Positions 34,219-43,032 of a DNA stretch of 64,000 nucleotides are shown here, piece after piece. Numbering within the stretch: the first letter of the stretch is position 1; the number at the start of each line of letters is the position of its first letter. Under the pieces are notes generated by a model. The model was not told the origin of the DNA, ran no database searches, and was given only the letters and a program-made list of their open reading frames with translations. Made by a program: the position numbers and the translations under genes. Origin of the DNA: Verrucomicrobiota bacterium. Lineage in GTDB: Bacteria > Verrucomicrobiota > Verrucomicrobiia > Verrucomicrobiales > DEV007. The stretch is from the NCBI GenBank assembly GCA_003402735.1, contig QQNE01000004.1, positions 1-64,000 on the forward strand, written 5' to 3'.

Positions 34219-35910
34219 TCAGCGTTTGGACAATTTGCGGCGCAGCATGGAGACGAACAGGTTCATCTCCTCAACGTGGAGGAGTTTGGCGACGGCGAAG
34301 TAGGCGAAGGCGGCGAGGCCGATTGTGAGGGCGAGGCCGCTGCAATTCAGGAGGAACCCCTGATCCCGCCAGTTGGCGAGAAGCGTCATTTGACCTGCCA
34401 TGGCCACGGCAGTGAGGGCCGTGCTGGCCACCCCGATCTGGGCGAGGCTGCGGAAGAGTCTGCCGGTTTCCAGGCGCTTGGCGTGGTGCAACATCATGAG
34501 GTAAAGGGCCGCGAAGTTGAAGACGGAACCGATGGTGGTCGAGAGCGCGAGGTATTCGTGTCCGAGCTTGAGCCAGAAAATCCAGATGGAGTTGAGCACC
34601 GCGTTGAGAATGATGGCGCCCAGACTGACCCACATGGGCACCCATTTGCGTTCGATGGAATAGAACGTGGGCTGCAGGATTTTGATGGCGGAGTAAAAGA
34701 TGAGGCCGAGGGCATAACCGCGCAAGGCCGCGGCAGTGGCGAGGGTGTCCTGTTCGTCGAACCGGCCACGCTGCCAGATGGTGGCGATGATCGGTTCCGC
34801 CAGGACGGTGAGGCCGATGGCCGAGGGGATGGTGACGAGCATGGCCAACCGGATGCCGCGGGCCAAAATTCCGCGAAATTCATCGGTGATCCCTTCCGCG
34901 GCGGCGCGGGATGCGGCGGGGAGCGTTACGGTGGAGATGGCCACGCCAAAGACGCCGATGGGCAGTTGCATGAGGCGAAACGCCCATTGTAGGGAGCTGA
35001 CGGCGCCTTCGGCCGGGAGATAGGCGGCGAAGACGGTGTTGATGACCACGCCCACCTGGACGGCGGCGCTTGAAACCACCGCCGGTCCCATCAGGGTGAG
35101 GACGCGCCGCACCTTTGGATCGTTCCAAGAGAAATCCGGGCGGAACCGGAAGCCGACCTTGGCGAGCGAGGGGAGTTGCACGCCGAACTGGCAGAGGCCC
35201 CCGATGGCGACGCCGATGGACATGCCGGTGAGGGCTTTTTGTCCGGTCGGTGCCACAGATCCGTGGGCCACAGGAGCGAAGAATTCCGGTTCCAGCCAGT
35301 AGCCGAGCAGCACCCCGCTGACGATCGAGCCGAGGTTGAAAAAGCTCGAGGCCATGGCGGGCACGAAGAAGACGCCTTTGGAGTTGAGAATGCCCATGAC
35401 CACGGCGGCGAGGGAGAGCAGTGGGATGAACGTGTAGATGATCTGCGTCCAGAAGATGGTGGGTCCGATGAGCTCAGGGCGTGCGGCTTCTCCGGAAGTC
35501 CAGCCTGGCACAAACATCGGCACCAGCCAGGGAGCCACCGTCACACAGATCAAGGTGACCAGGGCCATGGCAACGGCGGTGAGGGTCAGGATTTTTCGGG
35601 CGAGATCGAATGCGGATTCGTCCCCCTCCTTTTTGATCGTCTGAGAAAAGGTGGTGACGAAGGCGGTCGAGAGCGCGCCCTCGGCAAAGAGGTCTCGTAG
35701 CATGTTGGGGATGCGGAACGCCACCATGTAGCCATCCATCCATTTGCTCCCGCCGAAAAGGCCTCCCAAGACCACCTCACGCACCAGCCCCAGGACTCGG
35801 CTGCACATGATGGCGATCGAAACCAGCCCGGCTTTCTTGGCCGTGCCGCCCGCGCTGGTGGCGGATGATTCCGGGGATGAGGGGCGTGGCTCGGCGGAGG
35901 ATTCGTTCAT
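34219..35910 (-). CDS. murJ: Lipid II flippase MurJ
   Basis: 563 aa from ATG 35910; the track's 35976 start adds 22 unlikely residues. A Ser-rich cytoplasmic N-terminus is followed by ~14 hydrophobic segments. The MviN/MurJ signature SRVLGLVREVVLGGLFG and MVAFRIPNMLRDLFAEGALSTAFV are present. It flips lipid-linked peptidoglycan precursor across the inner membrane and shows the organism makes peptidoglycan. It is divergent from the GH63-like gene (89 bp apart) and convergent with the alpha/beta hydrolase. Confidence 0.95.
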   Translation of the reverse strand: MNESSAEPRPSSPESSATSAGGTAKKAGLVSIAIMCSRVLGLVREVVLGGLFGGSKWMDGYMVAFRIPNMLRDLFAEGALSTAFVTTFSQTIKKEGDESAFDLARKILTLTAVAMALVTLICVTVAPWLVPMFVPGWTSGEAARPELIGPTIFWTQIIYTFIPLLSLAAVVMGILNSKGVFFVPAMASSFFNLGSIVSGVLLGYWLEPEFFAPVAHGSVAPTGQKALTGMSIGVAIGGLCQFGVQLPSLAKVGFRFRPDFSWNDPKVRRVLTLMGPAVVSSAAVQVGVVINTVFAAYLPAEGAVSSLQWAFRLMQLPIGVFGVAISTVTLPAASRAAAEGITDEFRGILARGIRLAMLVTIPSAIGLTVLAEPIIATIWQRGRFDEQDTLATAAALRGYALGLIFYSAIKILQPTFYSIERKWVPMWVSLGAIILNAVLNSIWIFWLKLGHEYLALSTTIGSVFNFAALYLMMLHHAKRLETGRLFRSLAQIGVASTALTAVAMAGQMTLLANWRDQGFLLNCSGLALTIGLAAFAYFAVAKLLHVEEMNLFVSMLRRKLSKR

Positions 35911-35999
35911 GGCGGCACAGGGCAATGGAGCCGGGAAGTGATTCCGCAGAACCGACGGAAGCGCAAGCCTTGCCATTGTGCGCTACAGTGAGCCCCACC

Positions 36000-37643
36000 A
36001 TGTGGCGTCGCTCCATCCTGCCCTTCCTTCGCAATGCCGAGAGTTTTTTGCGGAGGCGCACCCGGCACGTCACCGGATTGGCGACCCGTTTCAACCGGCT
36101 CGTCTTCTTCGCTTTGGATTTGGTGCTCTGGTCCCGGGTGTTTCGCAGTCAGCGCGGGCCGATCCCGGTCGAGTTGCCGTTGCGGGTGCTGAAGCGCAAA
36201 CAGGTGGAAGTGGAAGCGCCGGTGCTCCACGTCTCCGGGCTGCACGGGGATGTGGCTCATTGGGACGACGGTTTTGCCGGAGTTTACGCGGTGCTCTTCG
36301 AGAACCTTCAAGTTCCGGATGTCCTCTCTCCGATCCGTTACGCACACCCCGCGCCCGCGTTCCGGGGGGTTTACCTCTGGGATTCCGCGTTCATCTCGCA
36401 GATCTGGAAGACTTGGGACCGTGACGTGGCCCACGATGTGAGCCGGGTCGTTGTCCACCTGCGCGATGGCGACCGCCTCCAACATGTGGTTTCCGATCTC
36501 GTGGCCTCGGTCTACACCCAACCACCGTTGATCGCGTGGTCTCTGGCCCGGCTTTGGGAGGGGCACGGACGCGAAGAGGCCGCCCTCCGGCTCGAACCAC
36601 TTTTTCCCGCTTTGTGCGCTTACAACGACTGGCTTTACGCCAATCGCCGTCTGGCCAACGGTCTTTTCTTCTGGCGTCATCCGTATGAGTCCGGTGTGGA
36701 AAACGCGCCCCGCTTCAGTTCGCGGGACGAGAGTGTTTTCCGGGACACCACCAAGCTGGCGGCACCGGACCTCAGTGCCTACGTCGTTCTGCAAAACGAG
36801 GCCCTGGCCACCATGGCGCGCATTTTGCATCGCGATCCCGAGCCGTTTTTGGCAAGGGCCGCCGATCTTCAGGGGCGCATCCGGGAAGAGCTTTGGCATG
36901 CTGGGGACGGTCTGTTTTACGACCGGAACATCGACACCGGAGAGTTTATCCGAAGCCGGACCATCGCCTCGATTCTGCCGCTGTGGGCCGGGGCAGCGGG
37001 GGAAGGGCAACTGCGGCGCCTCCTGGAGCACGTTCTCTCTCCGGAAGGGTTCAATTCGCCGCTTCCGTTCCCCTCAGTCGCGATTTCCGACCCCGATTTC
37101 TCGCTCGACATGTGGCGCGGACCGGTCTGGGTGAATGTCGCTTTTGGCGCGTTGCAGGGTTTGAAACGCTACGGGCTGGAACGGGAGGCGAGCGAGATGG
37201 CCTACCGCTTGTGCGATCACATTTACCGGATGTTCCGCCGGGAACGCCGTTTCTATGAGTTCTATGATCCTGAGGAAGCTGGTCTCGCCCGGCTTTACCG
37301 GAAAAAGGGGAATCGCTGGAAAGCCTTTACCCTTGGCGTCAAACCGCAGGCCGACTTTGTGGGATGGACCGGGCTGGTCAACACTCTGGTCATAGAACAA
37401 TTCGCCGGTTTTCACCGGGAGAACGGTCGGCGATTTGTGCAGCCACGTTTCCCTCCGGCCGCAGTGGGAAAGGCTTACGCCCTGCGTCTTCCCGGCCAGA
37501 ACTTGGCTCTCGATTTTTGTGTGCTTGGACCGGATTCCGTGCGAGTGACCATCCGCACGCCGACGCAGTGTGTGGAAGCGCTCGTCGCTTTCGGTGAACG
37601 CGCTGCCATCGACCCTCCCTCCTCAAACCATGAGATATTGTGA
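36000..37643 (+). CDS. MGH1/GH63-like (alpha/alpha)6 glycoside hydrolase
   Basis: 547 aa from ATG 36000. FRGVYLWDSAFISQIWK, GLFFWRHPYESGVENAPRF and DMWRGPVWVNVAFGALQGLKRYGL are typical of the trehalase/GH63 mannosylglycerate hydrolase-like fold. Conserved Asp and Glu residues in WDSAF, YESGVENAPRF and EFYDPE provide candidates for the acid/base pair. No signal peptide; the N-terminal hydrophobic run (LVFFALDLVLWS) may be an anchor. The stop lies within the glycosyltransferase gene (14-bp overlap), so the two probably make and remodel the same glycoside or glycolipid. Confidence 0.82.
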   Translation: MWRRSILPFLRNAESFLRRRTRHVTGLATRFNRLVFFALDLVLWSRVFRSQRGPIPVELPLRVLKRKQVEVEAPVLHVSGLHGDVAHWDDGFAGVYAVLFENLQVPDVLSPIRYAHPAPAFRGVYLWDSAFISQIWKTWDRDVAHDVSRVVVHLRDGDRLQHVVSDLVASVYTQPPLIAWSLARLWEGHGREEAALRLEPLFPALCAYNDWLYANRRLANGLFFWRHPYESGVENAPRFSSRDESVFRDTTKLAAPDLSAYVVLQNEALATMARILHRDPEPFLARAADLQGRIREELWHAGDGLFYDRNIDTGEFIRSRTIASILPLWAGAAGEGQLRRLLEHVLSPEGFNSPLPFPSVAISDPDFSLDMWRGPVWVNVAFGALQGLKRYGLEREASEMAYRLCDHIYRMFRRERRFYEFYDPEEAGLARLYRKKGNRWKAFTLGVKPQADFVGWTGLVNTLVIEQFAGFHRENGRRFVQPRFPPAAVGKAYALRLPGQNLALDFCVLGPDSVRVTIRTPTQCVEALVAFGERAAIDPPSSNHEIL

Positions 37644-38856
37644 CCTGACCTTGGCTTACACCGCCACAAGCGGCGGCATCCGCACCTACATCGACGCCAA
37701 GCGTCGGTATCTGAAGGAGCATACCGATGACGAACACGTGCTCATCGTTCCCGGGGAAAAAGAGGCCCGGCAGTCGGACGGGCGCCTCACCATCCGCACG
37801 TTGGCGGGTCCATTGATTCCGGGTTGTGCGCCCTACCGTTTTTTCTGGCACCCGCTCCGGCTCTTGGAAGCGCTGGAGGAGGAACAGCCGGACGTCGTGG
37901 AGCTCGGCAGCTTCTTTGCCTGTCCGTGGGCGGCGTTTCAATACCGGAAACACCGGGAGGGCAACCATCTCCGTTGTTTGGTGAGCGGTTATTTTCATAC
38001 CGACCTCGCGGATGCCTACTTCGGCTCTCCGTTGCGGGAGGTGCTCCACGATCACCTCAGCCAATCCGGCGAACTTTTGAGCCGGTGGGGATTGAGTTTG
38101 GCGGAGGCGGCGGAGTTTGGGGCGGAACGGTATTTTGGATCGATTTTTGCCCGTTGTGATCTGGTCTTCGCGGCCAGCCCGGCGCAACTGGAACGACTTC
38201 GTCACTACATGCGGAAACAAGACGAGGATCGCACGCGGCTCGTGCCGCTGGGGGTGGACATCGAGCTCTTTCATCCCGGCCGCCGCAGTGACGAAGTTCG
38301 GGCCCGTCTGGGGGCCACGGCCGACACGATCCTGATTCTCTACGGCGGACGGTTGGATGCAGAGAAGCACGTGGAGACCTTGGTGGCGGCGTTCGAAGAT
38401 CTGCGATCCCGATCGCCTCACGTCAAACTTCTGGTCACGGGTGAGGGGCCTCTTCGCAAGAAGCTGGAGGAGCGTGCGGAAACGCTCCCTGGTTTTCTGG
38501 TTCGCCCTTACGCCACCTGTCGCGAAGAGTTTGCCACCCTGCTTGCCTCCGCCGATCTTTACGCCACCGCCGGACCCCATGAAACCTTTGGTCTCTCCGT
38601 GGTCGAGGCTCAGGCCAGCGGTCTCCCCGTGGTGGGCGTCGATGCCGGGGCGCTGCGGGAACGGGTGGTGCCGGGGACCGGGTTTCTGGTCCCGGTCGAT
38701 GACGCTCCGGCCATGGCACGCCAGCTTGAGGCGGCCGCTCGGGAGCGGGAGGCGATGGGTGCCCGGGCCCGGCGACATGTGATCGAGGCCGGGCTCGATT
38801 GGAACGGAACGTTTCGCGCCCTGTTCGCGGCGTATCAGGGAGTTCTCGGTGCTTAG
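37630..38856 (+). CDS. GT4-family glycosyltransferase
   Basis: 408 aa from ATG 37630, nested 14 bp into the GH63-like gene. N-terminal GT-B half has the glycine loop TATSGGIRTYI. C-terminal half has the donor-binding blocks LYGGRLDAEKHVETL, LLVTGEGPLRKKLEE and the EX7E motif ETFGLSVVE. It transfers a sugar from a nucleotide donor; the substrate is unknown. The overlapping arrangement implies coupled translation with the glycoside hydrolase. A palindromic element begins 4 bp after the stop. Confidence 0.9.
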   Translation: MRYCDLTLAYTATSGGIRTYIDAKRRYLKEHTDDEHVLIVPGEKEARQSDGRLTIRTLAGPLIPGCAPYRFFWHPLRLLEALEEEQPDVVELGSFFACPWAAFQYRKHREGNHLRCLVSGYFHTDLADAYFGSPLREVLHDHLSQSGELLSRWGLSLAEAAEFGAERYFGSIFARCDLVFAASPAQLERLRHYMRKQDEDRTRLVPLGVDIELFHPGRRSDEVRARLGATADTILILYGGRLDAEKHVETLVAAFEDLRSRSPHVKLLVTGEGPLRKKLEERAETLPGFLVRPYATCREEFATLLASADLYATAGPHETFGLSVVEAQASGLPVVGVDAGALRERVVPGTGFLVPVDDAPAMARQLEAAAREREAMGARARRHVIEAGLDWNGTFRALFAAYQGVLGA

Positions 38857-38859
38857 CCC

Positions 38860-39029
38860 GCATTTCTCAAGCCCTCGCTGCTGCGGCTTGCCCAATGGCA
38901 TTCCTGCTGCGTTCCGCTCGAATCCCAGGATTCACGGTATGTCGGCATACCGCTCACCCTGGAATCCTTCGCGCGCCTTGCAGGCAATGCCATTTGGCGG
39001 CGCCTCGCGACGCGATCCTTGAGAAATGC
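38860..39029. repeat. 170-bp palindromic element, copy 1 (complete, with 12-bp terminal inverted repeats)
   Basis: The element begins GCATTTCTCAAG (38860-38871) and ends CTTGAGAAATGC (39018-39029), perfect 12-bp inverted ends. The two halves are an imperfect inverted repeat around 38943, with centre GGTATG-TCGG-CATACC and further matching arms such as ATGGCATT/AATGCCAT and CCAGG/CCTGG. A second copy lies at 45015-45171. It carries no credible gene; the short ORFs drawn through it are frame accidents. It could be a MITE-like mobile element, a REP/BIME-like repeat, or a structured RNA. Confidence 0.85.
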
Positions 39030-39097
39030 GGCTTAGGGGCCTGACTCTGTGACGATTTTGGTTGATGAGCAGGGGGGAAGGGCCGAGGAAGGGAAGG

Positions 39098-40600
39098 ATG
39101 AGCCTCTCGCGGATCGCCTTCGTTTGGGTCGTCGCCGTGGTCGGTTTGCTGGAAGCAGCGCCGAACAGACCGAACGTTCTTTTCCTCGCGATCGACGACC
39201 AGAACGATTGGATTGGCTGTCTTGGCGGGCATCCCTTGGTGAAAACGCCCAACATCGATCGCCTGGCCGGGCGGGGAACGCTGTTTGCCAATGCGCATTG
39301 TCAGGCACCGCTCTGCAATCCGTCCCGCACCAGTCTTCTGTTGGGCCTTCGCCCGGGAACGACCGGCATTCACGGGCTTTCACCCTGGTTCCGGGATGTG
39401 CCGCAGTGGGCGTCGCACGTGGCTCTGCCCCAGCATTTCGCGGCGCAGGGATACCGGACCCTGAGCGCGGGAAAGATCTATCACAGCTGGCGATCGCTTG
39501 CGCCGAAGGGCAAGAAGGCGTCGGTTGCTTCTCCTGAATTCCAAGAAGCCGGCCCCGCCGGGGGGCCCGGTCCGAGACCTCCGCAAAAGCTGGTGGCCAA
39601 CACGCCGTTCGGCAACAATCCGCTCGTCGATTGGGGTGTCTGGCCGCTCGACAACGATGACTCGACCAAAGGGGATCACGAGGTTGCCTCATGGGCGGTG
39701 GAGAAGTTGGAAACGCTTCCCAAGGACCAGCCGTTTTTTCTGGCGGCCGGTTTTTTCCTGCCGCACGTCCCGTGTTATGCGACACAGAAATGGCATGACC
39801 TTTATCCGAAGGACGCCTCGATCCTGCCCTTGATGTCCGAGGGTGACCGGGACGACACACCTCGTGCCTCCTGGTGGATTCATTGGAAACTGCCCGAGCC
39901 GCGCTGGAAGTGGGTTCAGGACCAGCAGCAGGAGGTCAACCTAGTGCGCTCGTATCTCGCCTGCACCAGCTACACGGATTTCGAGATCGGCCGCGTTCTC
40001 GATGCCTTGGATCGGGCCGGTCACGCGGAGAACACAGTGGTGGTGCTCTGGAGCGATCATGGCTGGCACCTGGGCGAGAAGGCGATCACGGGAAAGAACA
40101 CCCTGTGGCAGCGTTCCACTCGGGTCCCGCTCATTTTTGCCGGGCCGGGCGTGACTCCCGGCCAGACATGTTCCCAACCGGTCGAACTTCTAGATATCTA
40201 TCCCACCCTGGTTGAACTCTGCGGACTGCCGCCCGCGCCCCACGCCCTCGAAGGGCTGAGCCTCAAGCCCCAACTGTTGGCTGCGTCCGCCCCTCGTGGT
40301 CGTCCTGCCATCACTTCGCATAACCAGGGAAACTACGCTGTCGTCACCGGGGAATGGCGTTACATTCGCTATGTGGACGGTTCTGAGGAACTCTACGATC
40401 TGGCGGCGGATCCGCACGAGTGGAAGAATCTCGCGGCGCAGCGGCCCGGCGTTTGCAAGGAACTGCGTTCCCAGATCCCCAAGATCGACAACGGCCCGGC
40501 TCTGGGCAGTGCCAGCCGGGTCCTCACCCTCTACGACAAGGTGCCTGTCTGGGAGGGCGAAGTGATTGAGCCTGACGCGCCCATCCCGCACGATTCCTGA
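39098..40600 (+). CDS. Exported sulfatase (type I, iduronate-2-sulfatase-like)
   Basis: 500 aa from ATG 39098, chosen for the GGAAGGGAAGG just upstream and the signal peptide (IAFVWVVAVVGLLEAA). RPNVLFLAIDDQNDWIG supplies the metal-binding Asp pair. CNPSRTSLLLG holds the Cys that maturation converts to formylglycine. The C-terminal half has WSDHGWHLGEK. Substrate is probably a sulfated polysaccharide, in keeping with algal or animal glycan use by this phylum. The maturation enzyme is not in the window. Confidence 0.92.
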   Translation: MSLSRIAFVWVVAVVGLLEAAPNRPNVLFLAIDDQNDWIGCLGGHPLVKTPNIDRLAGRGTLFANAHCQAPLCNPSRTSLLLGLRPGTTGIHGLSPWFRDVPQWASHVALPQHFAAQGYRTLSAGKIYHSWRSLAPKGKKASVASPEFQEAGPAGGPGPRPPQKLVANTPFGNNPLVDWGVWPLDNDDSTKGDHEVASWAVEKLETLPKDQPFFLAAGFFLPHVPCYATQKWHDLYPKDASILPLMSEGDRDDTPRASWWIHWKLPEPRWKWVQDQQQEVNLVRSYLACTSYTDFEIGRVLDALDRAGHAENTVVVLWSDHGWHLGEKAITGKNTLWQRSTRVPLIFAGPGVTPGQTCSQPVELLDIYPTLVELCGLPPAPHALEGLSLKPQLLAASAPRGRPAITSHNQGNYAVVTGEWRYIRYVDGSEELYDLAADPHEWKNLAAQRPGVCKELRSQIPKIDNGPALGSASRVLTLYDKVPVWEGEVIEPDAPIPHDS

Positions 40601-40627
40601 ACGGAAGTCCAGGGGATCGGAGCGGTC

Positions 40628-41440
40628 TCAGGCCTTGTTCTCCCCCGGGGCCGGGTGAATCGTGATTCGTGGGGATTCGTGCCGACGATCGCGCAGGGCC
40701 GGGAATCGTTCCCTCCATTCGACGGCCTCTTCGAGCCGGATTTCGGCGGTGGCGGTGCCCTCCCGATCGTCCAGTTCGCACACCACTTGCCCCATGGGAT
40801 CAATGATGGCGCTGCAGCCGGGGTAGCGGAAAAAAGGATCGGTGCCGACGCGATTGACGCCGATGACGAACGCCTGGTTCTCGATGGCCCGCGCCTTGAG
40901 CAAGAGTCGCCAGTGCTCCGTCCGCATTTCGGGCCAACTCGCGATCACGGTGAACAGGACCGCACCGGCGCTGGCGGCTTGGCGAAAGATCTCGGGGAAG
41001 CGCAGGTCATAACAGACGAAGGGGCTGATCTGATGGCCGGCGAAGGGGGCGAGCACGATGCAGTCTCCGGCTGGATAAGCCTCGTTTTCTCCCGGGGGCG
41101 AGAAAGGTTGGAGCTTGTTGTAGCGGGCCTCGATTCCGTTGGGCCCGATCAGGACGGAAGTGTTGCGAGGGGTGCCGTGGTCATCGAGGAGCGCCAGTCC
41201 CGCCATGAAGTGGGTGTCCCAGTGACGCGCGAGGTTTTGGAGGCGTTGCACGGACGGCCCGTTTTCGGGTTCCGCCAAGGCTCGGGCGGTCGCCACCGAA
41301 AAGGCGGTGGTGGCCAGTTCCGGGAGGACGATCAGATCACCGGGACGCGGTGGATTCTCGTCGCACATCGCGGCGATGCGGTCGAGGTTGGCCGCGGGGT
41401 TTTCCCAGGCGAGATCCAGTTGAAACAGGGTGGCGCGCAT
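40628..41440 (-). CDS. Carbon-nitrogen hydrolase (nitrilase superfamily, omega-amidase-like)
   Basis: 270 aa. The Glu-Lys-Cys triad is visible: Glu in LPELATTAFS (~41), Lys in YNKLQPFSP (~108) and Cys in FVCYDLRFPEIF (~143). The protein resembles YafV/Nit2 omega-amidases, which clear alpha-ketoglutaramate, but other amidase activities are possible. No signal peptide. It is 17 bp downstream of the OmpA-type gene on the same strand. Confidence 0.9.
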   Translation of the reverse strand: MRATLFQLDLAWENPAANLDRIAAMCDENPPRPGDLIVLPELATTAFSVATARALAEPENGPSVQRLQNLARHWDTHFMAGLALLDDHGTPRNTSVLIGPNGIEARYNKLQPFSPPGENEAYPAGDCIVLAPFAGHQISPFVCYDLRFPEIFRQAASAGAVLFTVIASWPEMRTEHWRLLLKARAIENQAFVIGVNRVGTDPFFRYPGCSAIIDPMGQVVCELDDREGTATAEIRLEEAVEWRERFPALRDRRHESPRITIHPAPGENKA

Positions 41441-41457
41441 TCGAGGAGAGGCTGGGG

Positions 41458-42495
41458 TCAGGAACCGGGCAGGATGCGGATTTCGATGCGGCGGTTCAGG
41501 TTGCGGTTGGGTTCCGTGTCGTTTGGGGCCACAGGGCGGTTGGGACCGAAGGCCCGGCTTTCGAGGCGTTGTCCGCTGATTCCAGCCTGTTCAAGAAATT
41601 TCACGACCTCGAGAGAACGCGCGGCGGAGAGTTCCCAGTTCGAAGAGAAACGGTTCTGCAAAGCGGCGCTGATCGGGGAGTTGTCGGTGTGTCCCTCGAC
41701 CACGAAGTGCTGGGATTCCTGCGTCTTGAGGGCGTTGGCGATCTGGCTGATCACGGTTTTGCCGGGGTCTGAGAGGGTGGGGCTCCCCGAGGGGAAGAGG
41801 ATGCCGCTCGGGAGAACGACGCGCACATCCTGTTGTTCGGCGATGACGCCGATGTCTTGCGGGGAGGATCCGTTGGCATGAAGGGCGGTCCGCACCAGCT
41901 CCGCCACACGGGAAGTTTTCTGACGGTATTGAATTTTGAAGACGATGTTGTTCACGTCGCGTCCGAACCAGGCCAGGGTGTTGCGGCGCAATTGCCAAGT
42001 GCCCTTTTCTTCAGGCTGGTTGGCTTCGAAGCTGACGATTTCCAAATTGTCCGGCAGCACCCAGACATAGACGTATTGTGCGAAATCGTTGGGCGAGGTC
42101 CATTCGCCGTAATAACCGCCGGGCAGCTTCGGGTTTTTCGATTCTTCCCAGTTCACAAACGTGTAGACGCCCTTGTCCACGGTCACGCGATCCGCAAGGC
42201 GTCCGGGGCGCATCGTGGCGTAACTTCCCTGGTCAAAGAGAAGGACGTTTCGCTCCGCTTCGGACTTGGAATCGAAGCGGTATTCGTTCGGGTAGATGTA
42301 ATCGAACGAGGCATCGGTCTCGTCCTTTTTCAGGAAGAGACTGTAGTTTGGATAATCGCTCCGGGTGGTGGAATAATTGAGATAGGTGATGCCGTCGGGC
42401 TTGATGAAGAAAATGTTCTCGGCGGCGGTGCGCGCCTGGGCTGCTGCGCCGGAGAGCAACAGGAGGACCGGAAGGAGCAGGCGGGTTGAATTCAT
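41458..42495 (-). CDS. Exported OmpA/MotB-domain protein
   Basis: 345 aa. The signal peptide (LLLPVLLLLSGAAAQA) is followed by a ~180-residue N-terminal domain rich in Tyr, Trp and Asp that I do not recognise. The C-terminal OmpA peptidoglycan-binding domain has VEGHTDNSPI, SAARSLEVVKFLEQ and NRNLNRRIEI. It probably ties the outer membrane or a periplasmic complex to peptidoglycan. It shares its promoter-side end with the DUF2237 gene on the other strand. Confidence 0.88.
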   Translation of the reverse strand: MNSTRLLLPVLLLLSGAAAQARTAAENIFFIKPDGITYLNYSTTRSDYPNYSLFLKKDETDASFDYIYPNEYRFDSKSEAERNVLLFDQGSYATMRPGRLADRVTVDKGVYTFVNWEESKNPKLPGGYYGEWTSPNDFAQYVYVWVLPDNLEIVSFEANQPEEKGTWQLRRNTLAWFGRDVNNIVFKIQYRQKTSRVAELVRTALHANGSSPQDIGVIAEQQDVRVVLPSGILFPSGSPTLSDPGKTVISQIANALKTQESQHFVVEGHTDNSPISAALQNRFSSNWELSAARSLEVVKFLEQAGISGQRLESRAFGPNRPVAPNDTEPNRNLNRRIEIRILPGS

Positions 42496-42614
42496 CGGCG
42501 GAGGAGATCAGCAAACTTTACGCGGGCGGGAACGCAACCGTGAGGATGCGGAATTGCTTGCGGAGCGAAGAAATTCTTGATGCGTGGCCCGAATTCATCG
42601 AGGAGGGACTGGAG

Positions 42615-42995
42615 ATGGACAGAGACTTGAACGTGCTGGGAGGGCCGCTGGAACCGTGTTCGTTGGACCCGGTCACCGGTTTTTATCGCAACGGCCGATG
42701 TTCCGTCGGAGAGGAAGACGTGGGTTGTCATGCGGTTTGCGTGCGGGTGAGCGCAGAATTCCTGGCGTTCTCGCAGGCGGTCGGAAATGACTTGAGCACC
42801 CCGATGCCGGCCTACGGGTTTCCAGGCCTGCAACCGGGGGATCGCTGGTGCCTCTGCGCGCCCCGTTGGAAGGAAGCACTCGACGCCGGATATGCGCCGC
42901 CGGTTTATCTGAAGGCGACCCATCGGGCGGCGTTGGATTATGTGACCCGCTCCATCCTTGAGGAATACGCGATCGATTCTCCGATCGAGTCCTGA
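42615..42995 (+). CDS. DUF2237 family protein
   Basis: 126 aa from ATG 42615, with GAGGAGGGAC about 7 nt upstream. The core NVLGGPLEPCSLDPVTGF, then GNDLSTPMPAYGFPGL and PGDRWCLCAPRW match DUF2237. The track's TTG start at 42486 would add ~43 residues and overlap the OmpA-type gene, and is not needed. Members are ~120-130 aa, soluble and of unknown role. Several Cys residues (PCSLDP, WCLC) may bind metal or form disulfides. It appears to be a single-gene transcript. Confidence 0.85.
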   Translation: MDRDLNVLGGPLEPCSLDPVTGFYRNGRCSVGEEDVGCHAVCVRVSAEFLAFSQAVGNDLSTPMPAYGFPGLQPGDRWCLCAPRWKEALDAGYAPPVYLKATHRAALDYVTRSILEEYAIDSPIES

Positions 42996-43032
42996 GAACG
43001 GCGCGGACCGGGCTGAGTTGGGTTGAGCTGGT

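Noticed and set aside
34183-34992. 269-aa plus-strand ORF opposite murJ
   Set aside because: Gly/Glu/Asp-rich shadow of a transmembrane gene.
38799-39044. 81-aa ORF across the palindromic element
   Set aside because: It begins inside the glycosyltransferase gene in another frame and runs through the repeat; no coding signals.
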